Shown here: piece by piece, positions 1 through 11,484 of the stretch | How positions within the stretch are numbered: the stretch's first letter is position 1 | Layout of the letters: every line of letters starts with the position of its first letter | Origin: Cladophialophora immunda | Taxonomy: Eukaryota > Ascomycota > Eurotiomycetes > Chaetothyriales > Herpotrichiellaceae | Assembly: GCF_000835495.1 (NCBI RefSeq) | Contig: NW_015622543.1 | Location: 2,586,806-2,650,805 of the forward strand | DNA length: 64,000 nucleotides | Direction of reading: 5' to 3' | The notes under the pieces: generated by a model | Seen by the model: only the letters and a program-made list of their open reading frames with translations | Told to the model about the DNA's origin: nothing | The model's database searches: none | Translations under genes and position numbers: made by a program

Positions 1-826
1 ACGATGCCTTCCTCGACGTACCTCCCCATCTCCTCGGGCAGCTCCTGGACCCAGGCCTCGAACTTCTTGGTCCGGATGGACCCCGGAGAGATGGCGTTGA
101 CTCGAACGCCGTGGGGCCCGTAGAACTGCGCGCCGTTCCTCGTGATGGCCTGGATCCCGGCCTTCGCCGCAGAGTAGCCCGGCAGACCTAGCCCGACCAG
201 GCCGTTGACCGAGGAGATGTTGACCACGGCGCCCCTCTCTTCGACGGCCAGGTTGGACGGAGAAAGGGTCGCCTTGCGGGGTGTTTGGGACCTCATCTGG
301 AGGCAGATGTGCTTCTGGCACATCCACGTGGCGCGCTGGTTGAGCGCGTACATCCTTTATTCCACACCCGGAGCTTCGTGAGTGACATTTCTTAATTATA
401 TTGAGATATGATTCGAGTGAGATCCCATTCTTGGGCGTCTTACTTGTCAAACTGTGCCACGGTCACGTCGTCCTCGTGCTTTTCCATCGGCTCCCCGACG
501 CCGGCGTTGTTGCAGGCGTAATCAATCGTGCCCCACCGGTCGACCATCGTTTGCACCATGTTGACCACGTCCGTTTCCTGGGAGACGTCGGTCCTCACGA
601 AGACGCTGTCGACGTGGTATAAGCGCTTGAGGTCGTTGGCGACCCTTTGACCGCCCTCGACATTGACGTCGGCAATGAGGACGTTGATGCCTCGCGACGC
701 GAGCTTGTGGGCCACCGCGTTACCTATCCCAGTTGCGCCTCCGGTGACCAGAGCATTCGCCGTCTCTCGCGCGAGGGTGGAGGTACCGTTTTCGTAAGCC
801 ATGGTTGGCAAATAGTGATGGGCCAT
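1..826 (-). CDS. Short-chain dehydrogenase/reductase (3' part outside window)
   Basis: Probable NAD(P)-dependent oxidoreductase with a Rossmann fold. The first exon (826 down to 444) carries the cofactor motif TGGATGIG and the NNAG motif. An intron at 355-443 (GT-AG, phase 2) joins to an exon at 1-354 with NISS (catalytic Ser), YSAAK (catalytic Tyr/Lys) and the typical VNAISPG. The reading frame is still open at base 1, so the C-terminus lies off the window. The start may be ATG 826 or ATG 802. The neighbour on the right is a Baeyer-Villiger-type monooxygenase on the same strand, so it may oxidise an alcohol to the ketone that enzyme uses; that link is inference. Substrate unknown. Confidence 0.85.
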
Positions 827-1375
827 GTAAGAAACGATTCATGTAAAAGGGGGGTTGCGGACGGTAAAAACAGGGTGGAGTGCTTGTTGAGCTGAAGGCG
901 TTGTCAACCATAGACTGACGAGGTTGCTCTTCTCTCCCCCTCCAAAACTGCCATTCTACGAGTTATCCATGGTTCATCGGTGTTGCACAAGATGTTCTGT
1001 CCGACTCCCACCCAAGGAGACGGCGAGACGGGTAGTCCGAACTCGAGCTCGGATAACAAGGCCGGAGGGCGAAAGTCAACTCCGTACATGTAAGATGTGG
1101 GATCGGACGTGCCACAGAGTCCATGTAATCCTGCGTCTACCGCAACGCCGACGCGGCAAAAGGCTACGGTGGACTTGGTCAAGGAATTTCCTCTGATTGA
1201 ATAGACACAGCCTCTTCATGATACCCTGACAGCTTTTCAGGTAGGTGATCTGCAATAGCCTGAGGTGAGCGAAAAGCTTCTCTAATTGAGAGTCGTTGAA
1301 TACTGTAAGCACAAATACTTGTATCATCCATGGAACGATCTAATCAATGGTTGCCCCGTATCAAACATCTATAGA
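827..1375. other. Intergenic, upstream of SDR and downstream of BVMO
   Basis: About 550 bp holding the presumed SDR promoter and the 3' flank of the monooxygenase. No convincing coding exon or repeat seen. Confidence 0.5.
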
Positions 1376-3790
1376 CTATAGAGCATTTGGAAAGATGATA
1401 GTCTCTGCCACTTCTACCACCTTTTCCGAGCTTGGTTCATTCTTTCCCCCGTTCTGAACCTGGTGATCTGGCTGTGCGACATCCTTCCACTGCAATTCAT
1501 ATTTCTCCTGTCGATCTTTCCCATCCACCAGCCCCCAGAACCAGGTGATGTCTCTGCCATCGTAGTCTCTCGTGGAAAACCCATTCCCCAGGAACGCCCA
1601 CCTGTTCATCGCCTTGTATTCGATGTGGTAGTCCTCGTAGCGCGGGTGCTCAATGAGTTCCATGCTGGTGTTTTTGCAATCCTTGTAAGCACTCACTCAC
1701 TGGGCCGTCGCGAGGATTCTTTGACCATGACTGACTTACTACTGTGTCCGTGACCCGGGATATAGCATGATCCTGCCGTCGATCTTGCCTCCTTTCCACC
1801 AACTGCGGCACTCCGAGTCCCACACGGTGCGTTTGAGGTACAGGTCGGCATGCTCTTGGAACTCGAGCGCCACGTCTATGCGCGGGGCAAAGCTTTTGAT
1901 GTTCTCAACCTGCATTTTGCGGATGAATTCGTTGAAATACCGCGTGAAAAATTCGATCATGACTACCGCGCTCGCTTGGCCCAGAGCTAATCACCCCGAG
2001 CTGAACTCAGTATTCATCTTCCATAGCATCGTGAATGACTCCTGGTCCGGGATTGGAAAAAAGAGACAGAGAGTGGTTTCCACGTACGCCCGTATGGTCC
2101 ATAATAGGTAAAGTAGTTGGGTATCTCAGGCGCGGCCACGCCGAGATACGAAAGCGGGTTCTCGCGATACATATCCTGCAGATTCCTACCTTTTGCCACG
2201 ATAGGGAATCGAGGAACCCATGTAGTATTGAAGCCGGTGGCTAGGATGATCAAGTCGACCTCTTGCTCCTGTCCGTTGGGGTCGATGAAGCCCCTTGCGG
2301 TGATTTGCTGGAGGTCACCTCCTGGATAGGCTGTCACATTGGGCATCGTCAAGGCTTCGAGAAAACCAACACCTGGACTGTGAAGGAGGCGTGGTTAGCA
2401 ATGAAAAACCCAGTCTTCAATCGCCTGGGCTGGTGCATACGTCGGTCTCTTACAACCCACGGGGAAGTCCTTTGGGATCAGGGCATTTGCGATGTCTGGT
2501 CGCGACTCCAGCTTCTTGCACATATCTTCCGTCGCAATCTACTCCATGCTCAGAATCATTATCCATCCGCAGTCAGAGATCCATTGCTCTCTCACCTTTC
2601 GTGCCGCCAGAGACTCGGGCGTATTCTTGTAGTATACGCCAAAGCCTGCGCTGATGCTCCCTTCAATGTTCTTCCTGTATTTCAGGTACGTGACGGGATC
2701 ATTCTTCATCAGGTTGATTTCTTCGTTGGTATCTAATAACGATGGTCAGGATCACCGTCAAACCTCTCAACCGTAGATTCAAAGGCGGTCCAAAGAAGCT
2801 TACATTCCGGGTTTGGATTTCCCGGCGGGACGAATTCGTTCGCAAAGGCACCCAGGACCCATGTTGGCGATCGTATCCAGGTATAGAGATGGTCCACATC
2901 TTTCTGAATCCTGGCTGTGACTTGAATCCCGCTGGAACCGATGCCGCACACAGCTACTCGTTTGCCCTTCAGATCGAGGTCCTCTGGGTAGTTGGCGGTG
3001 TGGGCAATGACACCCTTGAAATCCTTGATACCTTTGATTCTTGGCCATTCCCAGTAGCTGCAAGATGGTAAGTTGTAAGATCTGAGAGTGGACGACGCCA
3101 TAATCCACCTCAAGCCATGAGAGGAGTATAAAACTTACTTCAACGGCCCTCCAGCATTGATAAAGATATCACACGTCTCCGTAAAGGTGCGCCCTCGGCC
3201 TGCATCCTCGACCGTGAGGGACCATTTGCCGCTGTCCTGTTCCCATCGGGCGTCTGTCACTGTGTGATTTAGCTTGATGAAATCCCAGAGGTTGTATTTA
3301 TCCACCACGCGCTTCATATACGCGTGGATCTCGGGCGACTCGGAGTAGAATTTGCTCCAGACATCTGGCTCCCAAGTAAATTGGTAGGTGACGCTGGGGA
3401 CATCACAAGCACAGCCCCTATAAAGGCCAGTGTCAGTTCCAAGAGCGACGTTCCAACCGGATTCCAACCTTTAGCGACCTACGGGTATCTGTTCTCAAGC
3501 CAGGTGCCGCCCACATCACGATTCTTTTCGTAGATGATAATCTCCACGTTCTGCAGTTCCTCGCGCGAAAACTTCGCAAAGGAAATGCCGGAGGCGCCCG
3601 CGCCCATGACGATGACCTTTAGGGGTCTGTAAGTGCCCGACGGTGTTTCATCGATCCGGTAGCCCCGCTTGTTTGCCCTGGGCCACCCATAGCAGTCGGG
3701 CAGGCTCTGAAGATACTCCAGTGACGGGATAGAGGTCCCATTCTGGATTTCTGGAGCAGGGGACTCTGTTTCCATGGGTGCAGGAGACAT
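1376..3790 (-). CDS. Baeyer-Villiger-type FAD/NADPH monooxygenase
   Basis: Flavin monooxygenase of the cyclohexanone/steroid monooxygenase type, expected to insert oxygen next to a ketone and give an ester or lactone. I resolve eight exons that stay in phase: 3483-3790, 3139-3417, 2804-3057, 2596-2732, 2441-2538, 2088-2377, 1755-1986 and 1376-1691, giving about 637 aa, usual for the family. Visible motifs are the FAD site GAGASG, the BVMO fingerprint FKGVIAHTANYP (Tyr where Trp is usual), the NADPH site GIGSSG, ATGF, and a C-terminal GNGFST block. The start is ATG 3790 (MSPAPMETES); an upstream in-frame extension exists but looks like 5' UTR. It is divergent from a cyclase-family hydrolase with a 417-bp shared promoter, so the two are probably co-expressed. 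Substrate unknown. Confidence 0.9.
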
Positions 3791-4207
3791 GGATACCACA
3801 CGATGAGAGAGAAACCGGGCAATAGATGACTGCTTTGCGCTGTGGGAAATCAACGGAACAACAGTTGCAGGAAGTATACAGAAGCCTCTGTTAGTATTTA
3901 CTTCGCTCCGGCGACAAGAGCATTTCTTGATCTGACCTAGCATCGACTCTCAGCCATCCTGTCCATTCTTGTGGTCTCATGTAGAGGGCGGCCACCTCGA
4001 TCGGACCAAGAATGTGGTTCCTCCCAGGAATGGTTACTGCCACCTCTTCGACAGGCCAATACGGGATATGCAAAGCAAATACTCCATTACGGTTTCAATA
4101 GACTCAACAAGAAAGGCGATCAAAGTTACAAGTCGATCTGCGCCTTCGTCGCAGACACTCCTTCCACCACAGCCTTTGAATCGGGACCTTGCATCTTCGG
4201 TCAAGCA
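3791..4207. promoter_or_regulatory. Divergent promoter, BVMO / cyclase-family hydrolase
   Basis: Shared 417-bp region between two divergent genes. It has a CCAAT box at 4056-4060, about 150 bp upstream of the hydrolase ATG. No clear TATA box or CGG/CCG pair was seen. Confidence 0.5.
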
Positions 4208-5390
4208 ATGGCAACAATTCCCAGCTTTGACGAACTGCCTCCAGTGCCCGGCCAGCCTCAAGGAAACGCATGGGGTCTCTGGGGGGAAGATGATCAACTT
4301 GGTGGTAGGTGCGATCGAGAGAACATCCAGAGATATGGACCTAATCGAAGGTCGGATCAGCACTCAACAAGATCAGCCCGGCAGCTCGAATCGCAGCGGC
4401 ACGAGAAGTCAGGGTCGGGAAGAGCGTGTCTCTGGACCTGCCTTTGAATGCATTCACGCATGTCATTGCCAACCGGATCCAGTTCGAGCACAAGGTGATC
4501 GACTTCAAGAAGACGAACGGCGCCATCGGCCACGACGAGGAGCTACGCTTCAACACCCAGTCTTCCTCTCAGTGGGACGGGCTGAGCCATTGCGCGATCC
4601 AAGAGTCGGAGTTATACTATAATGGCCTTCGGCACGCGGATATTGAAGGCACAAGAAAAGGGACGAACGGAACAGACAGTAAGCGTCGATATATACTCAT
4701 CGTTCACTCAAACACCATAGCTCGTTTCTTTTTTTCCACCCCACTCTTCGCCTCTCCTTTTATATTTCCTAGGGAGAACTGTCTCCTCCTCCACTGCCTT
4801 TTTGAGCATTCACTAAACGGATCTGGTGTCTAGAATGGGTCGAGGCAGGCGGAATCGTCGGCAGAGGCGTCCTCATCGACTATGTGAGATGGAGAGAAGA
4901 GACGGGCCAGCCAGCCATTCCAGCCGATAGCCCCTACGGCATCAGCGTGGCCGAGTTGGAGGCGGTGGCAAGGTTCCAAGATCTCGAATTCCAGGCCGGC
5001 GACATCCTTCTCCTACGCGGGGGCTTCACACTCTGGCACCAGCGAGCTCCGCAGGCAGAACGGGTCGAGAAGCTGGACAAGACGGCGTTCGTCGGCGTGG
5101 AGAGGACGGAAGAGATGAAGCGGTTTCTCTGGAATCACCACTTTGCGGCCGTGGCGAGCGACTCGATCGGTTTCGAACAGTGCCCTGTCCCGTTCGGACA
5201 GAAGGGCGAGGTGGTGCTGCACGAATGGATTCTCGCACACTGGGGGATGCCGCTGGGCGAGCTCTGGAACCTGGAGCCGCTCAGCCATTTGTGCGCCGCT
5301 GAAAAGCGCTGGAGTTTCCTGCTGACCAGTGCGCCGCTGTATGTGCCTGGGGGAGTGGCGTCTCCTCCCAACGCTTTAGCCATCATGTAG
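4208..5390 (+). CDS. Cyclase-family (kynurenine formamidase-like) metal hydrolase
   Basis: Member of the putative cyclase family, which includes kynurenine formamidase and isatin hydrolase: metal-dependent amide or lactone hydrolases. Exons are 4208-4304, 4361-4678 and 4834-5390, all in phase, giving about 323 aa. The start MATIPSFDELPP and the following GNAWGLWG/DQLG block are typical of fungal members, as is the metal-site region SQWDGLSH. The middle exon joins as TDK-WVEAGG, followed by GRGVLIDYV. It is divergent from the Baeyer-Villiger monooxygenase and might open a lactone or ester made by it (inference). The exact substrate cannot be read from sequence. Confidence 0.85.
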
Positions 5391-5784
5391 CTATCTGGTG
5401 CAAACGGTTCAGAGCACTTCGAAGCGGTTGTTTCCGTGGGTTGCTGGTACTGGGTAGCAGCATGGTTATGGGAGCTTGCTAGGACACCAAGGCTCACTGA
5501 AGACCCTCAGAAACAAATGTGTAAGAGGTAGCCAAATGGCAGGTTTATTCTCGTCGTAGATGTCCCTTAAGAACACAATTGAGGTATTCAGTCTCCCGTC
5601 TCCTTCTTTTTGCCCTTCATATTTAATTTGACATGTTTCAGATACAGTAACGAGGGCGCGCCTTGATCTCCAAAGGCAAAAAGACCCTCACACACAAAGA
5701 GTATCTGTCTGGGCATGACAAGCAACGATGAAGATCGCAGGCCAAAAATAATGCAAGATGACATTGTCAATCTCTGCAGAGGCT
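5391..5784. other. Intergenic between convergent genes
   Basis: About 390 bp of 3' flank shared by the cyclase-family gene and the large alpha/beta hydrolase. Nothing else recognised. Confidence 0.5.
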
Positions 5785-8700
5785 TCAAGAGGGAGTCTCC
5801 TGCGCAGTTTGGAACTTCGATTCCGCCCGGTCGTACATCTTGGGCCGCTCAGTTGTATCACCGTCCAGTTGTTGTTCCTCGGAATATATCTGCTTGTTCG
5901 CGCCCTCCTCATTGACCACTCCGTTTATATCCTTCTCTTTTTCTATCTGTTCTTCTTTTCTCTCATAATCTTCGACCCTTTCTTTTTCAGCAGGCTCCGC
6001 TGTATCAACCACGCCAACCACGCCCTCTGCCTTGACAATGGCGGTGGAACTTGGACTTCTGAGCGGTGCCAGCCGGTCCATCCCCTCGTCGCGTTGGTGG
6101 CTTTGTAGCCGCTCTAGGCTGCGCTGGCTTCGGGGTGTATCATTCCCAAACGCCCCAGGATGAGCTCTTCCCGAAATATTCGTACCCGGCTCGGCGTCGA
6201 GATTTATACTGGCCACGCCTTCGTTGAAATCTTCGCTCCCAGATACAAAACTCCTCGCCTCATTGGCTAAGGGGCTTCCCGGCCTTGTATTGGTGGCTGG
6301 ACTTGTTGACTTCGCCTTCTCCACCTCTTGTGAGTCGACGCTCTTTGAAATACCTGGTGCGGCGAACACCGCACGAGTGCTAGCATCGTCAGCCACCATC
6401 CCGCTACGCCCAGTCATCGTGCTGGCGGCGTCGGAGAGTACAGGCCCGTGTTGTCCACCACTGTCATCACGAAGGTGCGCCGCTGTTTTGAATTTCGGAA
6501 TGAAGCCCGCCGAGAGCAGGGACGACTCAGGTGAAGCTGTATGCCGGTCCTGAGCCGATTGTTGATTCCCTGCTGTATCTGCTAACTCGGTGGTACTTGT
6601 AAGGTCTGAGGGAATCACGACCGGGGGTACATTGCGGCCTTCAGCTTGGCCTCTGTCCGTGACCGAGATGGTGCGTTTCCTGCCTCGAGTTTTCGATGCG
6701 CTTGCCCTGCGTTTTGCGCTCATGCTTCGCCTCCCACTGAAGCTTCGTCGCGAACGAATCGCAGCCTGCTCACCTTCGACGGCAGCGGGCGTGGCGCCCT
6801 CTTCGCGTTCTCGTCCCAGGCGCTTATCTTCCGATTTCTCCATCTCAACTGCCTCCTCTTCCCTCTTCAGCGCTGACTCGTCATGTTTGCTTCCCCACAT
6901 ACTCCACATCGCGAGCCCGTAGCTCTTCCTCTTCTTTTTGGCCCAAAGATCTTTGTCCGTCCGCCGGCTTGCGAGAGCACACGGTGGAGGGTGCTCACCT
7001 GCTCCAAAGCCCTTTATTTTTCCACTGGATAGAGCTCTGACTCTTTCCTTCTGCACTCTGCTCCGCGCTCTGGCATATTTTGTGTCCCAGATCTTTTTGG
7101 CCGCGAGCCAATTCCTCACGGGACCAGGTTTGACCACTCCTACCTGGTCTGGAGGCATTTGTAACGCAGGCAGTTCTCCTGGTTCAGCGAGAGGATAGAT
7201 TCTCCCATGTCGGTCAACCCGTTGACGAATCATGTTGTTCTCGAAGGGCGGTATTGGGTCTCCTGCTCGACCAACACTTCCTATTATTTTGTTCGGATCC
7301 AAGTTCGTCTTCGCTGCACTGTTATTTGACGACTCGACGTCGGTGTCTGCTGGCGAATTATCATCTGACTGCGAGGAAATGATCGAGATATCGTCGTCAT
7401 CCATGATCTCGATCGCTCGTTTCTGAGCCTTGGCCAGTACCCAGGCCCCAAACTGTGCAACTGAACGATACATGAACTTGGCCGGACGGGTAAAAGACAG
7501 AGTCGGAGCAACGTGACACAAATCTTCCCATACCTGTAACTGGACCGGTGTGGGTTTGTACTTCGCAACAATGGTACCATCTGGATCATATCTTGAATTG
7601 TAAATAGAACCTAGGGGGAATTTAGAGGGATCGGCCATCTTGTGAGCAAGGTAGATTTGTTCATCGCGCAGAATTTCCCCTCCGCCGGTAAGAATCAAGA
7701 CGGGAGGAAGTCCTCCAAGAGAGGGTTGCAGAACGGGTGACACTAGTGGGTGGGCCAATAGCTGGTTGGTCGTGTACATCTGGATCTGGTCTCTTAAGAC
7801 GACTCGCTTTCCATCCAGCTCCATTGACAGAGGCAATTGAGGTCCAGGCTCAATATCACCGTCGTCTTTGACAGGCACTGACATGCTTGCATCGGCTTCC
7901 CCGTCCTCCTTGAGAGATAGATCTTTGCCTTTCGCCAATCTGCTGATGGCCGCTATCTCTTCATCGTTGGGAGGGGGCCACGAGGTCGAAGGTTTCTGCA
8001 TGAAGCCATAGGATGGAATATAGTCAAACTCTGCACTGCCACTCAGGCTTGGGAAAGAATGTGTGAGGTCGACCCATGGGGAGATTAGGACTGCGCCCGC
8101 GGGTAAGGGAAGCTCTTGATCACGTAAAATGCAGAGTATCGAGACCACCATGCCACCACCGGCCGAGTCACCCGCCAGGACGATCTCGGAAGGGTCATGT
8201 ATGCTAAGCAGATAGAAATACGCCGCAAGGCAGTCCTGTAGCCCGCACGGAAAGGGGAATTGAGGGGCTAGCCTGTATCTCGGAGCGAACACGCGGGCCC
8301 TGAGTTTTCGAGCATGTCTCTGAAGCTGATACCGGTGGACATCGACGCTGCCGAAGAAGTACGCTCCTCCATGGATGTAGAGCATGATCCTCCTGCTTTT
8401 CGTTCCTTCTCTTTTGTGTTCGTTGTAGTGTGCGCGCATCTCGACCCATTCTGCTTTCAGATCAGCTCCCTTGGGTCTCCATTGCCACCACTGCGTCCCG
8501 CCGACTTGTTCAATTCCCGCGGGTCCCAGTTGTTCCGCGATTGTTTTCGCAGCCTTCGAGACATGGTCCGCTGTGATTGTGACATTCTCGGTCCTTACCC
8601 AGGACGGACTAGGGACCCATTGTGCGGTAAAAGACTGTAAATCTTCAACTGTATGGTGTGAGGCATAGTGGAGAAAGGTTCGCATTAGATGGAGACCTTC

Positions 8701-8870
8701 ATCGTAGGAGATGTGGGCGGTTGGTTTCTGGCGGCGGGGCTTCCGGTTGGCATACTATGTTCTCGGTTAGGACAGACTTCTGTCATAGGCAACATCCGTA
8801 CATGAGATATGCATGTCTTTATGACAGTGGGAGTGACGGCAGCACCGGCGGTAAACGTGTTAATGGTCAT
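5785..8870 (-). CDS. Large alpha/beta hydrolase (HSL-type) with long disordered tail
   Basis: Probable esterase or lipase of the hormone-sensitive-lipase type. Two exons: 8802-8870 (MTINTFTAGAAVTP...) and 5785-8754, separated by a 47-nt intron (8755-8801); the join gives SHYANRKP and a protein of about 1012 aa. The catalytic domain fills roughly the first 440 residues, with the oxyanion motif HGGAYFFGS, nucleophile elbow GDSAGG, a probable acid in GGGEILRDE and a probable His in EDLCH. The rest (about 550 aa) is low-complexity: rich in Lys/Arg (RRSFSGRRSMSAKRR), then acidic and Gln/Glu-rich, and presumably disordered. The tail could target or scaffold the enzyme. Related long-tailed hydrolases are, to my recollection, widespread in filamentous fungi, so this may be a general lipid enzyme rather than a pathway member. 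Confidence 0.9.
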
Positions 8871-9361
8871 GGTTTAGGTCCGCAAGCTCACGCGTCAGGC
8901 GGGTTTCATGCTGGTGAATGGAGAGGAGAGCAAGTATATATAGAATAGGAAGAATAGGGATTGGGAAGGGAGGAATAAAGAGAGACCAACGCGACAGCAA
9001 GCATTCGTGGCCAGCGCTTTGCCAGTATCAATGCCCGAGGCGGTTGGGGAGTTCGATGCGAAGAGGACAATGCACCTCGTATTATTGGAGTCCACTCTCC
9101 ACAACCACGTCATACGTCATTCCACGGACCTCCAGCCTTGCCGCCAAGAGTCCAGCCTCGTGCATTGTCACTACGCGATCAGATTGGACCTTGGATATCA
9201 GTCATCATAGGCTGCCATCTGCCTCAAGACTATCAAGCACCGACGCTGACTGCTACTGATATCCTAGGTCACCGATGCCTACCAAATCAATCACCCTATT
9301 CATTGACAATTACCACCTCGTCCATCCGCAATGACGGCTAATACTTCTCCTCCTCGCCACC
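8871..9361. other. Intergenic, upstream of alpha/beta hydrolase
   Basis: About 490 bp between two minus-strand genes; presumed hydrolase promoter. No other feature recognised. Confidence 0.5.
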
Positions 9362-10831
9362 TTAGAACAAGTAGATTCCGATACCCACGATCGAGGCTAG
9401 TAGCGCGAAGAATGAACACGAATTCGAAGTCTTCGCAAACGGAGCAGCGTCGCTCACTGAAGTAACCCCATCATCACTCCCGCTTCCACTTTGACCTTGG
9501 CCGTTGCTCTCAGTAACCTCTCCCTCCAACTTCGCCAACCGAATTTCATTGGCTCCAAAATCAAACACCGTAAGTACGTTCTTGAGGAAAGGCGCGCCAA
9601 TAATATTCAATGTGAGATCCCCAGCCGCGCCCTCGGTGAAGTCCGAACTTAAAATGTTCGAAACGCATTGGGCCTCGCCACTGCTTGGTTCGGCGGTCTG
9701 ATAAATGAGATCACGCCCATCGAGAAAGAATGTCTGATTGCCGATCTCAAGCCCCAGTTGGGGAGGCGTCGCCGTACAATCGACGAGCCACAAACCAGTG
9801 GTGGCATCAAAGACAGCGGGAGGCGAGAATAGAGAGTTCACGGTGGTGACTACCGTGTCAGGGAGGTATGAGAAGAAATTGCCGCTGTCGATGAATGCTT
9901 GAAAAGAAGTAGTGTTTTTGAGTGTGGAAGAGGTCGTGATGTTGTTAGGTTTCGGAGTAGAATAGAGTACGGTGTGATTACCGGGCCCGTAGACAATCGA
10001 GGAGACGGTCACCGTCCAGTAGGCGCGTACGCGCTCGTTGGACGTGACTTGGATGGGAACGGAATTGTCAATCTCAACCGAAACGCTAGAGAACTTGTCG
10101 CTGTGCGGAACGGGTGGAAGGCCGCCGAGCGACAAGTAGCCACCGAAGCCAGAGGTGGCGTTCTGTGGTGTTCGTGCTAGGGCCAGGCTGAAGTATGGGT
10201 CTATCAGACCTTGTTGGTGCATAATGAACAGCAAAGGATTGTATGTGATGCGATTGTAGAAGTAGGTTGTATTGTCCGTGACATTGGCGGGATGACCTGA
10301 TGTCAGGGCAGGGTACGCAAGGCCCAGAAGGCCAGAGTTGACGCCGTCGCCCATGGGAGTCGAGCTATTAGCCACTCCGATGATTGCATTCTTGACTTTG
10401 ATGCCGGCGAGAGTGACATCCTCATGGGCTAAGACGCCAGAGGCAATGCCGGCGCCATATTGAACTCCGAAGATCTCATCCGGGATTTCAGAGTATGTAG
10501 CGGACGGAGTATATGTCGCACTGCCGTATAAACAGGCAGATTGTAGGAGCTTGGTACCATTGTTCTTATCGAAGCACTGATACCCGTTCTTCATCACATA
10601 GGTGTCGCTGCTTCCAGTGTCGACAAGGAGGGGAAATGTTTGCCCGCCGATAGTGACATTGACGTCGAAGATTGTACCGAATGTAGTCGACAACAGACCT
10701 GAAGTGGAATTGTTGGAAACCAATGAGCTCCGGCGATTGAGAACAAGATTCTGAGCTGCGCTGGAAGATAAAGCGAGAGCGACGGGTTGGAACAAGCCAA
10801 GAGCAAGAACGAGCGCGGACGGGTTTCCCAT
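9362..10831 (-). CDS. Secreted, probably GPI-anchored aspartic protease
   Basis: Pepsin-fold aspartyl protease of the yapsin/Opsin-like type, single exon, 489 aa from ATG 10831. The frame is open further upstream but has no better ATG, and the chosen start gives a good signal peptide (MGNPSALVLALGLFQPVALA). Catalytic Asp motifs are VDTGSS (about residue 71) and IDSGN (about residue 320). There are many N-glycosylation sequons. The C-terminus has a Ser/Gly-rich spacer followed by a hydrophobic tail (FFALLASIVGIGIYLF), suggesting GPI anchoring at the cell surface. It has no obvious metabolic link to the oxidoreductases around it and may be an unrelated resident gene. Confidence 0.92.
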   Translation of the reverse strand: MGNPSALVLALGLFQPVALALSSSAAQNLVLNRRSSLVSNNSTSGLLSTTFGTIFDVNVTIGGQTFPLLVDTGSSDTYVMKNGYQCFDKNNGTKLLQSACLYGSATYTPSATYSEIPDEIFGVQYGAGIASGVLAHEDVTLAGIKVKNAIIGVANSSTPMGDGVNSGLLGLAYPALTSGHPANVTDNTTYFYNRITYNPLLFIMHQQGLIDPYFSLALARTPQNATSGFGGYLSLGGLPPVPHSDKFSSVSVEIDNSVPIQVTSNERVRAYWTVTVSSIVYGPGNHTVLYSTPKPNNITTSSTLKNTTSFQAFIDSGNFFSYLPDTVVTTVNSLFSPPAVFDATTGLWLVDCTATPPQLGLEIGNQTFFLDGRDLIYQTAEPSSGEAQCVSNILSSDFTEGAAGDLTLNIIGAPFLKNVLTVFDFGANEIRLAKLEGEVTESNGQGQSGSGSDDGVTSVSDAAPFAKTSNSCSFFALLASIVGIGIYLF

Positions 10832-11484
10832 AGTGAGTATTCTGATAAGCAAAGCACAAGCCTTCAAACGATTGCAACTGAAGAGGGTTCCTCTGATCAC
10901 ACGAGCTCGAGTACCTACCACAGCTTCTTATACCCCGATGCCTAATCTAGCACATCCATTTATCTGTGCTTTGAATTGAGCACGCTCCCCAGAAGCCCTC
11001 GTTGACAGGGTTGCAAGGCCCGTAAATTTGCGAGCTATCATCTGGTGAAACCCTGACAAAGCAACGGGCTTCAATATATGGGGGGCCCTGCATGGGCCGA
11101 TACCCTTCGGTGGCATGTAGAGCCATAGTCATTGAACAGTGGTAGTAGCATTGTCGTATAGAAAGGGATATTTTGGCCATGGGATGTGGTTAGTTGATTC
11201 TCGCTTGTCCGTACGCTTCAACCTCGGGGAAAATGGCGTATAGGATTGGCTGACGAGGCTGAGCCAAGCCCCACAAGGCTGAGCGCAATCTTCCTTGGCC
11301 CCCTGGCGAGACTTCGAGGCTCTTTGTTCTTCAGCTCGGTCCTTTTGTTCTCCTTGCGCCAACGAGAGTCGCACATACTAACCCGGTGAACCAGGTCCCT
11401 AGGCTGCCCTCATATCTGGAACTCTCGACTCTGCAAAAATGCCCGCTCTAAAGCACCCTGCTTGCGTGTGCGTTCACTGCCACC
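10832..11484. promoter_or_regulatory. Divergent promoter, aspartic protease / regulator 1
   Basis: About 650 bp between divergent genes. The + strand ATG sits in a strong Kozak context (CACCATGG, 11481-11488). No confident TATA box found. Confidence 0.45.
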
